Origin: Candidatus Magnetocorallium paracelense
GTDB lineage: Bacteria; Nitrospirota; Thermodesulfovibrionia; Thermodesulfovibrionales; Magnetobacteriaceae
Direction: 5' to 3'
Length of the DNA stretch: 64,000 bases
NCBI GenBank assembly: GCA_029001845.1
Contig: JAREWP010000055.1
Location: forward strand, 34,956 to 98,955
The translations under genes and the position numbers were made by a program. Under the pieces are notes generated by a model that saw only the letters and a program-made list of their open reading frames with translations, was not told where the DNA came from and searched no databases. Shown here piece after piece: positions 16,362 through 27,098 of the stretch (position 1 is the first letter of the stretch; each line of letters begins with the position of its first letter).

Positions 16362-18011
16362 ATGAGTAAGTATTTTAAGTTATTTTTCTTCGTGACATTA
16401 ATTGCCGTTCTTACTGCGGGAACCGCAGGAGCGGCCTCTGTCAAGGTTTATGCCGGCGGTAGCGATACATCAAGTGGTGTAAGCACCTATTTACTGGCAA
16501 ACGAGGCTTATAAGAGCGGTTCTTCCATTGGCGTTTCTGACAATTCCAGCACAATTCACCCTCTGGCAATGGTTACTCCCAACGCCAATAACCCTCAGTC
16601 ATTGAAATTCTGCTTTGCAGACAGCAAAGGCGGTTTTGAAAATGCATCAACCGGGTATACCTATTATATGGCGGTATGGAAAGACACAACGGGAACAACA
16701 AGCGCAGAATACACTGCCGACAACACGGTAGAGACAGGCGAGCTTCTTCCGGTTGTAAGCAGCGCAACAACTAACCTTCCTGTTGGAGTATCGTCCGTAT
16801 CGAGCGGTTGTATTAATTTCGATACCGGGTCGGGTAAATCCCTTCAGTACAATCTGACAGGTCAAATTTCCGGAGGAAGCCTGTCGAACATTACTACATC
16901 CGATAAAGTTATTGTAATGCACATTACAGGCGATACCTCTACCGGTGCAACCATAGGACTGCCGAGCACTTTATTTACTACCGCAAACGTAGGTTTTAAC
17001 TGGTATGTGGCATCCGGCCAGACTTCGAGCGATGTGCTTACAATGCAGATAATCGAGAACAGCTCTCAGACCTACACATCGACTTTTGCCGAGTTTATGA
17101 ATCAGTATGTAGCCGGTGTTAAGCCTCTGGCTGACGCTAAAATCGACGTAGACGCCAGCAGAATGAAGTTTACAAACAATGCGACAACCGATACCGTAAC
17201 AGTCACGATCGCTGACAGAAACGGTCTTGCCACTACCGGCACGCCTTGGTATGACGGTTCAAGCTACCTGGACAGATTTCTTCTGACAACGTCACAGAAT
17301 GCCGGCTCCGTTTCGGATGTAATAGTTGACCTCGAAGCCTCCAATCAGGCGGTTTCCAAGATGATGAGCGGTTCGACAACTCTTACATATGATTCTTCAA
17401 ACAGCAGATGGCGTATAACAAGTGACGTTTCAGTGGGTGGCAGTGCATCGGATATCTCCTTTACTGCAACTGTAGATACCACAAACGTTATTGACACAAG
17501 AAGCTTTATGGCCACCGTAAATTCCAGCGCAGCAGCCGGCTATACTTCATACAGCTATCTGTCGAGCGGGTCTGCAGGTTCATGGACAATAAACGCTTAC
17601 CAGGGAATTATTCCTTACATTCTAACACTGGACGGCTACGAGACTTTCTGTATGGTAGCTAATAATTCCGGCGGAACAGTTGATGTTATACTTGACCTCA
17701 TCGGTTCCGAGGGCACGGTTTCAGGACTCACCAATCTTGATCTCGGTGAGATCGCTGACGATAAGCTTGCTTACGTTCAGTTCGACGGAACAGATATTAC
17801 CCTTATGAACGGCACCACTGCCGGTACAGCAGTCGACATATCGGGCATGGGTAGTGACGCAGTAAGGTATGCAGGTAAAGTTACCGTTACAGGCGACCAG
17901 GATAACATCTGGACGTCATGTATACAGAAGCAGGGTACTACTTCAGTTGATAAGAGAATCGTACCTGTTTTAACTAACAGAACAAGCACCGGCGTTGACT
18001 GGGGTAACTAA
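16362..18011 (+). CDS. Ser/Thr-rich secreted protein, candidate surface-layer protein
   Basis: A 549-residue protein with a clear Sec signal peptide (KLFFFVTLIAVLTAGTAGAA, cleavage near residue 25). The mature part is rich in Ser, Thr, Gly and Asp with few charged runs, looks like an all-beta secreted protein, and has no membrane anchor, LPXTG or SLH motif that I can see. ATG 16362 is chosen over a TTG one codon earlier because AGGAGG (16351-16356) is well spaced from it. The consensus promoter, strong RBS and strong terminator all point to very high expression as a single-gene unit, as for S-layer or other structural surface proteins. The many Ser/Thr residues and the neighbouring glycosyltransferases make it a plausible glycoprotein. 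No family is recognised; the S-layer role is inference. Confidence 0.75.
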   Translation: MSKYFKLFFFVTLIAVLTAGTAGAASVKVYAGGSDTSSGVSTYLLANEAYKSGSSIGVSDNSSTIHPLAMVTPNANNPQSLKFCFADSKGGFENASTGYTYYMAVWKDTTGTTSAEYTADNTVETGELLPVVSSATTNLPVGVSSVSSGCINFDTGSGKSLQYNLTGQISGGSLSNITTSDKVIVMHITGDTSTGATIGLPSTLFTTANVGFNWYVASGQTSSDVLTMQIIENSSQTYTSTFAEFMNQYVAGVKPLADAKIDVDASRMKFTNNATTDTVTVTIADRNGLATTGTPWYDGSSYLDRFLLTTSQNAGSVSDVIVDLEASNQAVSKMMSGSTTLTYDSSNSRWRITSDVSVGGSASDISFTATVDTTNVIDTRSFMATVNSSAAAGYTSYSYLSSGSAGSWTINAYQGIIPYILTLDGYETFCMVANNSGGTVDVILDLIGSEGTVSGLTNLDLGEIADDKLAYVQFDGTDITLMNGTTAGTAVDISGMGSDAVRYAGKVTVTGDQDNIWTSCIQKQGTTSVDKRIVPVLTNRTSTGVDWGN

Positions 18012-18053
18012 AAGTTAGTAACCTGTTAAATCGCTAACTTAATCAATAATAAA

Positions 18054-18086
18054 GAAAGGCGGGTTTCTTACCCGCCTTTCTTTTTT
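18054..18086 (+). terminator. Strong intrinsic terminator
   Basis: An 11-bp perfect stem (GAAAGGCGGGT with ACCCGCCTTTC), a 5-base loop and six T residues, 42 bp after the stop of the secreted-protein gene. It closes that transcription unit. Confidence 0.95.
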
Positions 18087-18152
18087 CTGTTGATATTAGT
18101 TTTTTTATGTCTCGCAGCTTTTCAGGCGAAATGCTTAATTTGACATTATCCG

Positions 18153-18707
18153 TTACCGGTACCCAACACTCCCTGATACTCCTCTCTTTCTATTTAGAAC
18201 TCTATCTTTAATCGATTTTTCCATAGCAATACTCTCAATGTCGGAAGATTTATCGTTTTTTGTCAACCACAACTCCCGATCTTGTGTTACCAAACTTGCT
18301 TTACCGTGGCGGATTTGTTTTTTTTCTGTCTCAATAAACGATAAAAGGGGCTTATTGTTTAAAATATCCGTCAGCACAGCCTTTAAGGGTATAAAGTCGG
18401 TATGGTATTCAATATACCGGGTTCCTGTTTTTTTTGTTACTTGAAAAGATTGTATCTCTCTCTCATTTTTACCGTCCGTAATTGAAACTCTTATTGCCAG
18501 GTTTCCTGAATCGATAGCAATCTTCTCCGTTTCCAGCAGTGAGTCTGTGATTTCCCAGTAAATAAATAATCTCTTCTTGTTTACATGAAGTGCTATAATT
18601 TTGTCTACGTTATATCCTTCAGGTAGTTTATATTCCTCGGGCAGGATGTATTTTTTGAAGGGGCAGCTCTCCTGCCAACTCTTTCGCATCTCTTTTCTTT
18701 GTAACAT
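18153..18707 (-). CDS. DUF4912-domain protein
   Basis: A 184-residue soluble protein. LPEGYNVDKIIALHVNKKRLFIYWEIT near residues 28-54 is the hallmark of DUF4912, whose signature ends in YWE(I/L). The remainder (LAIRVSI.. to about residue 140) is predicted beta-rich; the tail is basic and polar. No catalytic activity is established. It is divergently arranged with glycogen synthase (18988), and DUF4912 proteins commonly sit near alpha-glucan enzymes, so a link to glycogen metabolism is reasonable but unproved. The start at 18707 has a weak RBS; the Met at codon 7 is an alternative. Confidence 0.75.
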   Translation of the reverse strand: MLQRKEMRKSWQESCPFKKYILPEEYKLPEGYNVDKIIALHVNKKRLFIYWEITDSLLETEKIAIDSGNLAIRVSITDGKNEREIQSFQVTKKTGTRYIEYHTDFIPLKAVLTDILNNKPLLSFIETEKKQIRHGKASLVTQDRELWLTKNDKSSDIESIAMEKSIKDRVLNRKRGVSGSVGYR

Positions 18708-18911
18708 AGGGCGCTTCTCTTTTTTTTACTGTTAAATATAGACTTCTTTTTTATGTTTACTAAGGTTAAAGAACTTGGTAACTTTTTTTATTATATCAGA
18801 AATCATAGAATGTTTTTTTTTGGCTATTTGTGTTAAATTAGATGCTAATCGAGACAGTTGCCGAATGTTTTAACTTGAAAATAAAACCTAGCTGTCATCT
18901 GTCGTGCATAC

Positions 18912-18934
18912 GCTAAGCATTATCAATGCTTAGC
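18912..18934. promoter_or_regulatory. Inverted repeat in the glgA leader
   Basis: A perfect 10-bp inverted repeat (GCTAAGCATT and AATGCTTAGC) with a 3-base centre lies 54 bp before the glgA start. There is no T-run, so it is more likely an operator or leader hairpin than a terminator. Confidence 0.45.
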
Positions 18935-18987
18935 ATTAAATTTAAAACTCACTTTAAAGATAAGTAAATTATAAGGAGATAAATATA

Positions 18988-20460
18988 ATGTATATCGTTA
19001 TGGTTGCTACCGAATGCGCTCCTGTTGCAAAAGTCGGCGGCCTTGCCGATGTTGTATACGGCCTGAGTCGCGAGCTTGAGGTCAGGGGCAATTCAGTTGA
19101 AATTATATTACCGAAATATGACTGCATGTGGTATGACCAGATATATGGGCTTCATGAAGCTATGAACGATCTCTGGGTGCCGTGGTATGATTCCTGGATA
19201 CACTGTACAGTACTTTTTGGCTTTGTACACGGCAGGAAATGTTTTTTTATAGATGCTCATATGGACAATGCCTATTTTAACAGAGGAGTGTTTTACGGAC
19301 ATCATGACGATCATGAGCGTTTTACCTTCTTTTGCAGGGCTTCCCTGGAGTTCCTTTTTAAATCCGGAAAGCATCCCGAGATTATTCACTGTCACGATTG
19401 GCAAACAGGAATTTTACCTGTATTGCTCTACGATATATATCAGCACTTGGGTATGACACATCCGAGAGTGTGTTATACTCTTCATAATCTTAAACATCAG
19501 GGGCTTGCCGGAGAATTCATACTCAACGGAACAGGCCTCCACAGGGCAGAGCATTATTTTCATCCCGATCGTCTTCAGGATAGTCAAAATCCATTTGCTT
19601 TGAACCTGATGAAAGGAGGCATCGTCTACTCAAACTTCGTTACAACAGTATCTCCGAGATATGCCTGGGAAATACGTAACTCAGATATGGGGTATGGCTT
19701 GGGGCACACTCTTTATACTCATGGAGATAAATTCGGAGGCGTTTTAAACGGCATCGACTATGATGTCTGGAATCCTGAGATAGACAGGTATATACCTTTT
19801 AATTACAATATTGAAAGCCTGGATAATAAATTTAAAAATAAGGAGGCCCTCAGACACAGACTGCTATTGCGTGATGAGTATAAACCGATAATATGTGTCG
19901 TAAGTCGACTGGATCATCAAAAGGGAGTGGAGTTAATCAAACATGCATTGTTTTACGCCATTAATAATGGTTGTCAGTTCGTTTTGCTTGGGTCGAGTCC
20001 GGAACATGGTGTAAATGATCATTTTCTTAATCTTAAACATCAGTTGAACGATAATCAGGATTGTCATCTTGAAATAGGTTACAACGATGAACTTGCTCAC
20101 TTAATTTTTGCAGGCGCCGATATGACTCTGATTCCCAGCCTTTTTGAGCCATGCGGCCTTACTCAGATGATCGCGATGAAATATGGCACCGTACCCATAG
20201 TCAGAGGCGTGGGAGGTTTAAGCGACACCGTATTCGACGCTAATATATCGGAAAAGCCATACAGCGAACGTAACGGCTATGTCTTTTATAACTTCAGCAC
20301 AAATGAACTCGAAGCTGCTATGATCAGCGCGATCGGTATGTGGTATCATTATCCCAATTATTTCAAAGAACTCATGGAAAACGGAATGAGAGCCGATTAT
20401 TCCTGGAATCATCCTGGTCAGAATTACCAGAATATATATGAATTTATCAGAGAAAAGTAG
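18988..20460 (+). CDS. glgA: Glycogen synthase (ADP-glucose type, GT5)
   Basis: A 490-residue GT-B enzyme that extends alpha-1,4-glucan from ADP-glucose in the cytoplasm. The N-terminal VATECAPVAKVGGLADVV is the GT5 signature, with the K.GGL loop that binds the nucleotide diphosphate. HCHDWQTGILPVLL, YTLHNLKHQG, NGIDYDVWNPEID, VVSRLDHQKG, the acceptor-end SLFEPCGLTQMIAMKYGT and GGLSDTVFD follow in the expected order. Length is normal for GlgA. RBS AAGGAGAT precedes ATG 18988 at good spacing. It appears monocistronic and divergent from the DUF4912 gene; an inverted repeat in its leader may regulate it. Branching and ADP-glucose-forming enzymes are not in the window. Confidence 0.95.
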   Translation: MYIVMVATECAPVAKVGGLADVVYGLSRELEVRGNSVEIILPKYDCMWYDQIYGLHEAMNDLWVPWYDSWIHCTVLFGFVHGRKCFFIDAHMDNAYFNRGVFYGHHDDHERFTFFCRASLEFLFKSGKHPEIIHCHDWQTGILPVLLYDIYQHLGMTHPRVCYTLHNLKHQGLAGEFILNGTGLHRAEHYFHPDRLQDSQNPFALNLMKGGIVYSNFVTTVSPRYAWEIRNSDMGYGLGHTLYTHGDKFGGVLNGIDYDVWNPEIDRYIPFNYNIESLDNKFKNKEALRHRLLLRDEYKPIICVVSRLDHQKGVELIKHALFYAINNGCQFVLLGSSPEHGVNDHFLNLKHQLNDNQDCHLEIGYNDELAHLIFAGADMTLIPSLFEPCGLTQMIAMKYGTVPIVRGVGGLSDTVFDANISEKPYSERNGYVFYNFSTNELEAAMISAIGMWYHYPNYFKELMENGMRADYSWNHPGQNYQNIYEFIREK

Positions 20461-20547
20461 GCCACTGGCGCCGGTCTTTTCTTGCTTTAAACTAATTTTA
20501 CTTAATAAGCGACTACATCCTGAATCGCCGGAAAAAGGTATTTAACA

Positions 20548-20967
20548 ATGATAGAATTAAATCAGTGGTTTTTTGTATTACTTGCAAATTTTTTAATTCT
20601 TATATATGTCCTTAATATAATACTTTTTAAACCCCTTCTTGCGCTTTTTAAAGAGAGGGAGAAAATAATCGACGGCTCACTGAAAGCTGCAAAAGAGCTG
20701 GAGGAACAAAAGAATAAGGCTCTTGCAAATATGCAGGACGAGTTGGCTCGCGCTAATGCAAAAGCTACTTATATTTATGATGCTCTTAAGCAGGAAGGTT
20801 TGGAAAAGCAGAGAGAATCCCTGGAACGCTCTCATGAGGAGGCGATGGAGGCAGTAGAGAGGGCGAGAGTGGAGATAGCCGGAGAAGCCGATAAGGCGCG
20901 ACAGAGATTAAGACAAGAAATCGATCGATACAGCGAGTCTATTGTACAGAAGCTCATAAATGTCTAG
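20548..20967 (+). CDS. atpF': ATP synthase F0 subunit b'
   Basis: A 139-residue stator subunit with one N-terminal membrane helix (FFVLLANFLILIYVLNIILF) and a long charged coiled coil (REKIIDGSLKAAKELEEQKN onward). It is the first gene of the F-type ATPase operon and is followed by a longer b subunit, so the two form a b'b heterodimer as in deltaproteobacteria and photosynthetic bacteria. It links F0 to F1 at the membrane. Its stop overlaps the start of subunit b by 8 bp. RBS AAAAAGG lies upstream of ATG 20548. Confidence 0.93.
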   Translation: MIELNQWFFVLLANFLILIYVLNIILFKPLLALFKEREKIIDGSLKAAKELEEQKNKALANMQDELARANAKATYIYDALKQEGLEKQRESLERSHEEAMEAVERARVEIAGEADKARQRLRQEIDRYSESIVQKLINV

Positions 20968-21526
20968 AATAGTTATGCCTGTTTTCTTTCAAATTGCAAT
21001 CATTTTAGTCAGTGTCTCGTCACTCTATGCTTCTGAAGGAAGCTCGAGCGGAGGAGCTCACTGGTTATGGCCTTTGTTTAATTTCGCCATTCTTGTTACT
21101 ATTCTGATTTTCTTTTTAAAAAAGCCTATCCGAAATTATTTTAATACCCGCACCGAGCTTATGGAGAAATCCCTTAATGAAGCCAAAGAGGCAAAGGCCC
21201 TTGCGCAAAAAGCTCTGGACCAAATGGAAGAGAGAGTCAGGTTAAAAGACAGTGAAGTGAAAGGAATTATTGAAGCTGCCAGAGACGCCGGAGAGAGAGA
21301 GAAGGAGAGACTTATCAATGAAGGAAAAGCCATGAGTCTTAAAATTAAAGATCAGGCAGAGGTGAATATATCTTTTGAACTTAAAAAAGCAAAAGATTCC
21401 CTTAAGGCGGAGGCTGTAGAAATCGCCCTTGAAATGGCTGAGAAAGAGCTTAAAAGCACCTTGACAGAAGAGCAGCAGGAGAAGCTTCTGGATGAGTCCG
21501 TTAAAAAGATAGCTTCTGCGAACTGA
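20960..21526 (+). CDS. atpF: ATP synthase F0 subunit b
   Basis: A 188-residue protein with a signal-like N-terminal hydrophobic segment (MPVFFQIAIILVSVSSLYAS), a second membrane helix (WLWPLFNFAILVTILIFFL), then a charged coiled coil with many K/E residues to the C-terminus. An extra N-terminal hydrophobic segment is common in deltaproteobacterial b subunits. It pairs with b' as the peripheral stalk of the ATP synthase. Start ATG 20960 lies inside the end of the b' gene, giving tight coupling; the delta gene follows after 13 bp. Confidence 0.93.
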   Translation: MSRIVMPVFFQIAIILVSVSSLYASEGSSSGGAHWLWPLFNFAILVTILIFFLKKPIRNYFNTRTELMEKSLNEAKEAKALAQKALDQMEERVRLKDSEVKGIIEAARDAGEREKERLINEGKAMSLKIKDQAEVNISFELKKAKDSLKAEAVEIALEMAEKELKSTLTEEQQEKLLDESVKKIASAN

Positions 21527-21539
21527 AAGGAGAGAACGA

Positions 21540-22091
21540 TTGAAAAAGGATATCAGATCAATAAAGAGGTTAACAAGAAAGTATTTTCACTCTCTTAATA
21601 TAAAAACTCTGGAAAAAACTCTGGAAGAACTAAATGTTTTCAACGATCTGATAAATAGCGGCAAGGAGCTGAAATCCGTTTTGTGCAGTCCTCTTTTTGA
21701 CATGAAAGACAAAGAAACGGCAGTGAATGTTTTTAAAGAGCGACTCGGTTTTTCGGAAGTAACTGAGAAATTTTTAAAGCAATTGATATTCCGCAGCGCA
21801 GTAACTCTCTTACCTGACGTAATAAATTCTTTAACCAATGTATATCTTGAAGCGAAAAATATGGTCAGAGCTGTGGTTCTATCGCCTGTAAATATCGAGA
21901 GCGCATCAAAGGAAAGATTGAAAAAGTCTCTTTCAGGCATACTTGAGAAAGAGGTGGACCTGAATTACAGTATCGACCCGACTCTTATAGGCGGCATTGT
22001 TGTTAAAGCAGGCAGCATGATGTTTGATTCGAGTCTAAAGGGGCAGTTAAGACTGCTCAGAGACGAGATGTTGAAAGAAAGGATGAATTAG
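21540..22091 (+). CDS. atpH: ATP synthase F1 subunit delta
   Basis: A 183-residue OSCP/delta subunit that joins the peripheral stalk to the top of F1. The C-terminal VVLSPVNIESASKERLKKSL and DLNYSIDPTLIGGIVVKAGSMMFDSSLKGQL blocks are the delta signature (the usual GG..(I/V)..G...D.S...L). The start is TTG 21540 with AAAGGAGAG about 5 bp upstream; no better ATG lies nearby. It sits in its usual place between b and alpha. Confidence 0.92.
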   Translation: MKKDIRSIKRLTRKYFHSLNIKTLEKTLEELNVFNDLINSGKELKSVLCSPLFDMKDKETAVNVFKERLGFSEVTEKFLKQLIFRSAVTLLPDVINSLTNVYLEAKNMVRAVVLSPVNIESASKERLKKSLSGILEKEVDLNYSIDPTLIGGIVVKAGSMMFDSSLKGQLRLLRDEMLKERMN

Positions 22092-22155
22092 CATTTATAT
22101 ATAAACTGCCAACCGTGAAGGGTTGTTAACGTTTAAAGTTCAACGGGGTGATTAA

Positions 22156-23664
22156 ATGGAAATCAATGTAGCTGAAATCGGAGATATCATTAAAGAGCAG
22201 ATTACCGATTTCGAAAAAAAGGTAGATGTAAGCGAAGTCGGATCAGTACTGACTATAGGAGACGGTATTGCCGGCATATACGGCCTTGAAAGGGCTATGG
22301 CCGGCGAACTTCTTGAGTTTCCCAACTCTCTTTACGGTATGGCCCTTAATCTCGAGGAGGACAGTATAGGCGCCGTTTTGTTTGGGGAATCAAGTCTGGT
22401 GCATGAAGGAGACGTAGTTAAACGTACAGGCAGGATCATGGATGTACCGGTCGGAGAGGAAATGCTTGGCCGTGTGGTTAATGCTATCGGGCAACCTATT
22501 GACGGAAAAGGGCCTGTAAATACTAAGGAGAGAAGGCCTGTGGATATTATTGCTCCCGGAATTGTCGACAGGCAACCTGTCAGAGAACCACTGCAGACAG
22601 GCCTTAAGGCCATAGACTCAATGATTCCGATTGGCAGAGGTCAGAGGGAACTTATCATAGGAGACAGACAGACAGGTAAGACCGCTATCGGTGTAGACGC
22701 CATTATTAACCAAAAAGAGTCCGATGTGTTTTGTATATACGTCGCCATAGGACAGAAGAGATCGAATGTCGTAAGGGTTTTAAAGACTCTCGAAGAGCAT
22801 GGCGCTCTCAGTCATACAATAGTCGTTTCAGCTACAGCAAGCGAGCCTGCTCCTTTGCAGTATCTGGCGCCTTATACCGGATGCGCCATAGGGGAATTTT
22901 TTAGAGACAGGGGGCAACATGCCCTTATTATATACGACGACTTAAGCAAACAGGCTACTTCTTACAGGCAGCTCTCGCTTCTCCTCAGACGCCCGCCCGG
23001 AAGAGAGGCTTATCCGGGAGATGTTTTCTATCTTCATTCCAGACTCCTGGAAAGAGCGGCAAAGCTTTCAGACGAACATGGCGGAGGTTCTTTAACGGCG
23101 TTGCCTATAATCGAGACTCAGGCCGGTGATGTTTCCGCTTACATCCCTACCAACGTAATTTCTATTACAGACGGTCAGATATATCTTGAACCCGATCTTT
23201 TCTATGCCGGAATACGGCCTGCCGTCAATGTCGGCCTCTCAGTGAGCAGGGTGGGCGGTGCTGCTCAAACAACTGCCATGAAGCAGGTAGCAGGTACTTT
23301 GAGACTGGACCTTGCCCAATACCGTGAGCTTGCAGCCTTTGTTCAGTTTGGCTCCGACCTCGACAAGGCGACAATGGAACAGATCGAGAGGGGCAGGCAT
23401 ATGGTAGAGCTTTTAAAGCAGGGGCAGTTCGTTCCAATGCCTCTAAACGAGCAGATAGTTGTACTGTACGCAGGAGCAAACGGCTACGTCGACGACATAC
23501 CTGTGGAAGAGCTAAGGGAGTTTGAAGCAAGGTTGCTCGATTTTTTTAAGACACAAAAACAGGATATAATGGATGAAATTAGTGACAAGAAGAAGCTTGA
23601 TGAGAGCCTGAGAGCCAGATTTGACAGTGCAATAAAAGAATTTAAAGAAAAATTCAGGAATTAA
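22156..23664 (+). CDS. atpA: ATP synthase F1 subunit alpha
   Basis: A 502-residue regulatory nucleotide-binding subunit of F1, full length. The P-loop GDRQTGKT is at residues 169-176, followed by [21 protein letters not shown] (Walker B), [26 protein letters not shown] and the arginine-finger region [13 protein letters not shown] 22156 follows GGGGTGAT as RBS, with a 64-bp gap after delta. The gamma gene starts 6 bp after the stop. Confidence 0.97.
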   Translation: MEINVAEIGDIIKEQITDFEKKVDVSEVGSVLTIGDGIAGIYGLERAMAGELLEFPNSLYGMALNLEEDSIGAVLFGESSLVHEGDVVKRTGRIMDVPVGEEMLGRVVNAIGQPIDGKGPVNTKERRPVDIIAPGIVDRQPVREPLQTGLKAIDSMIPIGRGQRELIIGDRQTGKTAIGVDAIINQKESDVFCIYVAIGQKRSNVVRVLKTLEEHGALSHTIVVSATASEPAPLQYLAPYTGCAIGEFFRDRGQHALIIYDDLSKQATSYRQLSLLLRRPPGREAYPGDVFYLHSRLLERAAKLSDEHGGGSLTALPIIETQAGDVSAYIPTNVISITDGQIYLEPDLFYAGIRPAVNVGLSVSRVGGAAQTTAMKQVAGTLRLDLAQYRELAAFVQFGSDLDKATMEQIERGRHMVELLKQGQFVPMPLNEQIVVLYAGANGYVDDIPVEELREFEARLLDFFKTQKQDIMDEISDKKKLDESLRARFDSAIKEFKEKFRN

Positions 23665-23670
23665 GTAAAT

Positions 23671-24540
23671 ATGCCCAATCTTAAAGATATTAAAAACCGC
23701 ATCGCTTCCATAAAAAACACAGGGAAGATCACCAGAGCCATGAAGATGGTATCTGCATCCAAATTAAAAAGGGCGCAGCTGACAATGACCCAAACGAGAC
23801 CATATGTTCGGGGAATAGACGCTATGACGACAAGCATCTTAAGAGGTGTCGAGAGGGAGTCTCATCCGCTTCTTTTGAAAAGAGAGGTAAATGCCGTTGA
23901 GGTGCTGGTAATCTCCAGCGATAAAGGCCTTTGCGGCGCCTATAATACAAATATCCTTAAAGCCGCTGCTTCTTTTATCGAAGAATCGAAGAAAAAAGGA
24001 TTGAATATTGGTGTCAACACAATAGGTAAAAAAGCTAAGGACTACTTTTCAAGAAGGGGTATGTCTCCGAGATATTCCTGGACAGGATTTTCCAGAGATG
24101 TAATCTATGGAGAAATAGAGGAGATCGGCAGTAAAATAATAGAGGACTATATAAATGGCGTTTTCGACGAGTTTTATCTTTTTTATAATGAATTCAAATC
24201 GGTTATGGTCCAAGAACCTTCTCAGGCGCGAGTACTTCCAATGTCAACGGATTTGGGGAGCGATGAGGGAAAAGAGGCCGGCAACGATTTTATTTACGAA
24301 CCTTCAAAAGATACAATTCTTAACAGATTACTGCCGAAAAGTGTAATTACACAGATATTCAGCGCTGTGACAGAGGCGAGAACCTCCGAGGAGGCGGCAC
24401 GGATGGTGGCGATGGAAAACGCCACAAAAAACAGCAGTGAAATGATCGATAAACTAACGTTGGAATATAATAAGGCAAGGCAGGCATCTATTACAGCTGA
24501 ACTTATGGATATTGTCGGAGGCGCTGCTGCAATCGGTTAA
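23671..24540 (+). CDS. atpG: ATP synthase F1 subunit gamma
   Basis: A 289-residue central rotor shaft. The N-terminal KDIKNRIASIKNTGKITRAMKMVSASKL and C-terminal AMENATKNSSEMIDKLTLEYNKARQASIT helices are the conserved coiled-coil ends, and SSDKGLCGAYN is the central signature. Length is normal. It follows alpha by 6 bp. The gap to beta is unusually long (187 bp) because it contains a fragment of an intergenic element. Confidence 0.96.
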   Translation: MPNLKDIKNRIASIKNTGKITRAMKMVSASKLKRAQLTMTQTRPYVRGIDAMTTSILRGVERESHPLLLKREVNAVEVLVISSDKGLCGAYNTNILKAAASFIEESKKKGLNIGVNTIGKKAKDYFSRRGMSPRYSWTGFSRDVIYGEIEEIGSKIIEDYINGVFDEFYLFYNEFKSVMVQEPSQARVLPMSTDLGSDEGKEAGNDFIYEPSKDTILNRLLPKSVITQIFSAVTEARTSEEAARMVAMENATKNSSEMIDKLTLEYNKARQASITAELMDIVGGAAAIG

Positions 24541-24589
24541 CGGATTGTTGCCTTCTGTTGCACCTTGGCAGGGACTTGTAAGAAAAATA

Positions 24590-24660
24590 GTAACTACTTT
24601 AGGTGTACAGACTGAAGGCTGAAGACTATTAGGTAAGACATACGTTAACGATAAAACTTT
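24590..24660. repeat. Partial GTAACT-type element inside the atp operon
   Basis: About 70 bases beginning GTAACTACTTTAGG closely match the left half of the complete element at 3861-4008, including GGCTGAAGACTATTAGG and a CGTTAACGATAAAA-like stretch. No matching right end is found before atpD, so it is a decayed or one-ended copy. It separates atpG from atpD. Confidence 0.7.
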
Positions 24661-24724
24661 TATTTTTTATTGCCCAATACTCACAGGTCACATTCAATTC
24701 TAATTTACGGATAATGGAGGTTAG

Positions 24725-26143
<1,419 letters not shown>

Positions 26144-26145
26144 TA

Positions 26146-26571
26146 ATGGAAAAGGTTTTAAAACTCAATATTGTTACACCCTATGGTCAGGTGATGGAAG
26201 ATGAGGTAGATGAAGTCATATCGCCAGGGACAGAGGGGGAATTCGGAGTGCTTCCGGGCCATGTCCCTTTTGTTACTACATTAAATGTAGGTACTTTGAC
26301 TTATAAAAAGGACGGACGCATAGGACGTGTGTTTATAAATTCCGGTTATGCGGAAGTCGATTACAACAGGGTGCTTATACTTTCCGACAGTGCTGAAAAG
26401 AGTGAAGATATAGATTTGGAAAGGGTGGAAGCCGCCAAAAAAAGGGCTGAGAGCAGACTGAATGAAGTTAGAGAGTTGAAAGATGCCGGCGGAAGCATTG
26501 ATTTCGTCAGGGCCCGAGCCGCATTGACCAGATCTGTTATAAGAATTAAAACTACGGAAAATAAGCGATAG
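26146..26571 (+). CDS. atpC: ATP synthase F1 subunit epsilon
   Basis: A 141-residue subunit: an N-terminal beta sandwich (LKLNIVTPYGQV.EDEVDEVISPGTEGEFGVLPGHVPFVT) and a C-terminal helical pair (DIDLERVEAAKKRAESRL onward). ATG 26146 is chosen because the homologous protein starts MEKVLKLNIVTP; an earlier frame start lies inside atpD. It lies 2 bp after the beta stop and is the last gene of the operon. Subunits a and c and the I protein are not in the window. Confidence 0.95.
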   Translation: MEKVLKLNIVTPYGQVMEDEVDEVISPGTEGEFGVLPGHVPFVTTLNVGTLTYKKDGRIGRVFINSGYAEVDYNRVLILSDSAEKSEDIDLERVEAAKKRAESRLNEVRELKDAGGSIDFVRARAALTRSVIRIKTTENKR

Positions 26572-26742
26572 CTTTAATGAACCTCCAATGCACCCATACC
26601 CATTATTAACCTCTTCTCTATCATCTCTTGACACGAAAGCCGAGAGGCCGCAGATTGCTGTATTCCATAAAAGTAATTTTTCCGATTTTGTATTATTAAC
26701 TTCAGGAGAAGGGCGTAGAGTATTTGTGACAAGCTGCATTAT

Positions 26743-26782
26743 GCAGCACGCATTTTGTAACATGTCACAAAATGCGTGCTGC
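26743..26782. terminator. Long palindrome after the atp operon, possible terminator
   Basis: Perfect 16-bp arms (GCAGCACGCATTTTGT and its complement) around an 8-base centre, 171 bp after atpC. A T-rich but interrupted stretch follows. A smaller overlapping palindrome (GCTGCATTATGCAGC) lies at 26733-26747. It may stop the atp transcript, but it could instead be a repeat element. Confidence 0.5.
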
Positions 26783-27037
26783 AAAGTTTTCTCGCCTCTT
26801 TTTGTTTGTTAAGATAAGTTTCTTATAAATTCAGTATGTCAGCCTTTCTTTGATTCATTAATCTCTAAGTACGGATATTGCGTTGTTTCTGGCATAAATT
26901 TTGATATTATTATCTGGATTCACGATTAAACCAAAAAAAGCAGCCAACTGCACCTCTCTATTTATAATGAGCTGCAAGCAAACAGAGGCACTCCTGGCCG
27001 GTGTTGCCTGTTTATCTCTAAATGCTTTAAAATTCCT

Positions 27038-27098
27038 TAGCTGATAGCTGATAGCTGATAGCTGATAGCTGATAGCTGATAGCTGATAGCTGATAGCT
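27038..27098. repeat. Tandem heptamer repeat, unit TAGCTGA
   Basis: Eight full units plus five bases of TAGCTGA in perfect register over 61 bp. The unit resembles the AGCTGATAGCTGATGG end of the three-copy intergenic element (28693-28832 and others), so it may be slippage expansion of a degraded copy. Confidence 0.95.

Noticed and set aside
27038..27098. Short-period repeat considered as a CRISPR array
   Set aside because: The units are contiguous heptamers without spacers, and no cas genes are present.
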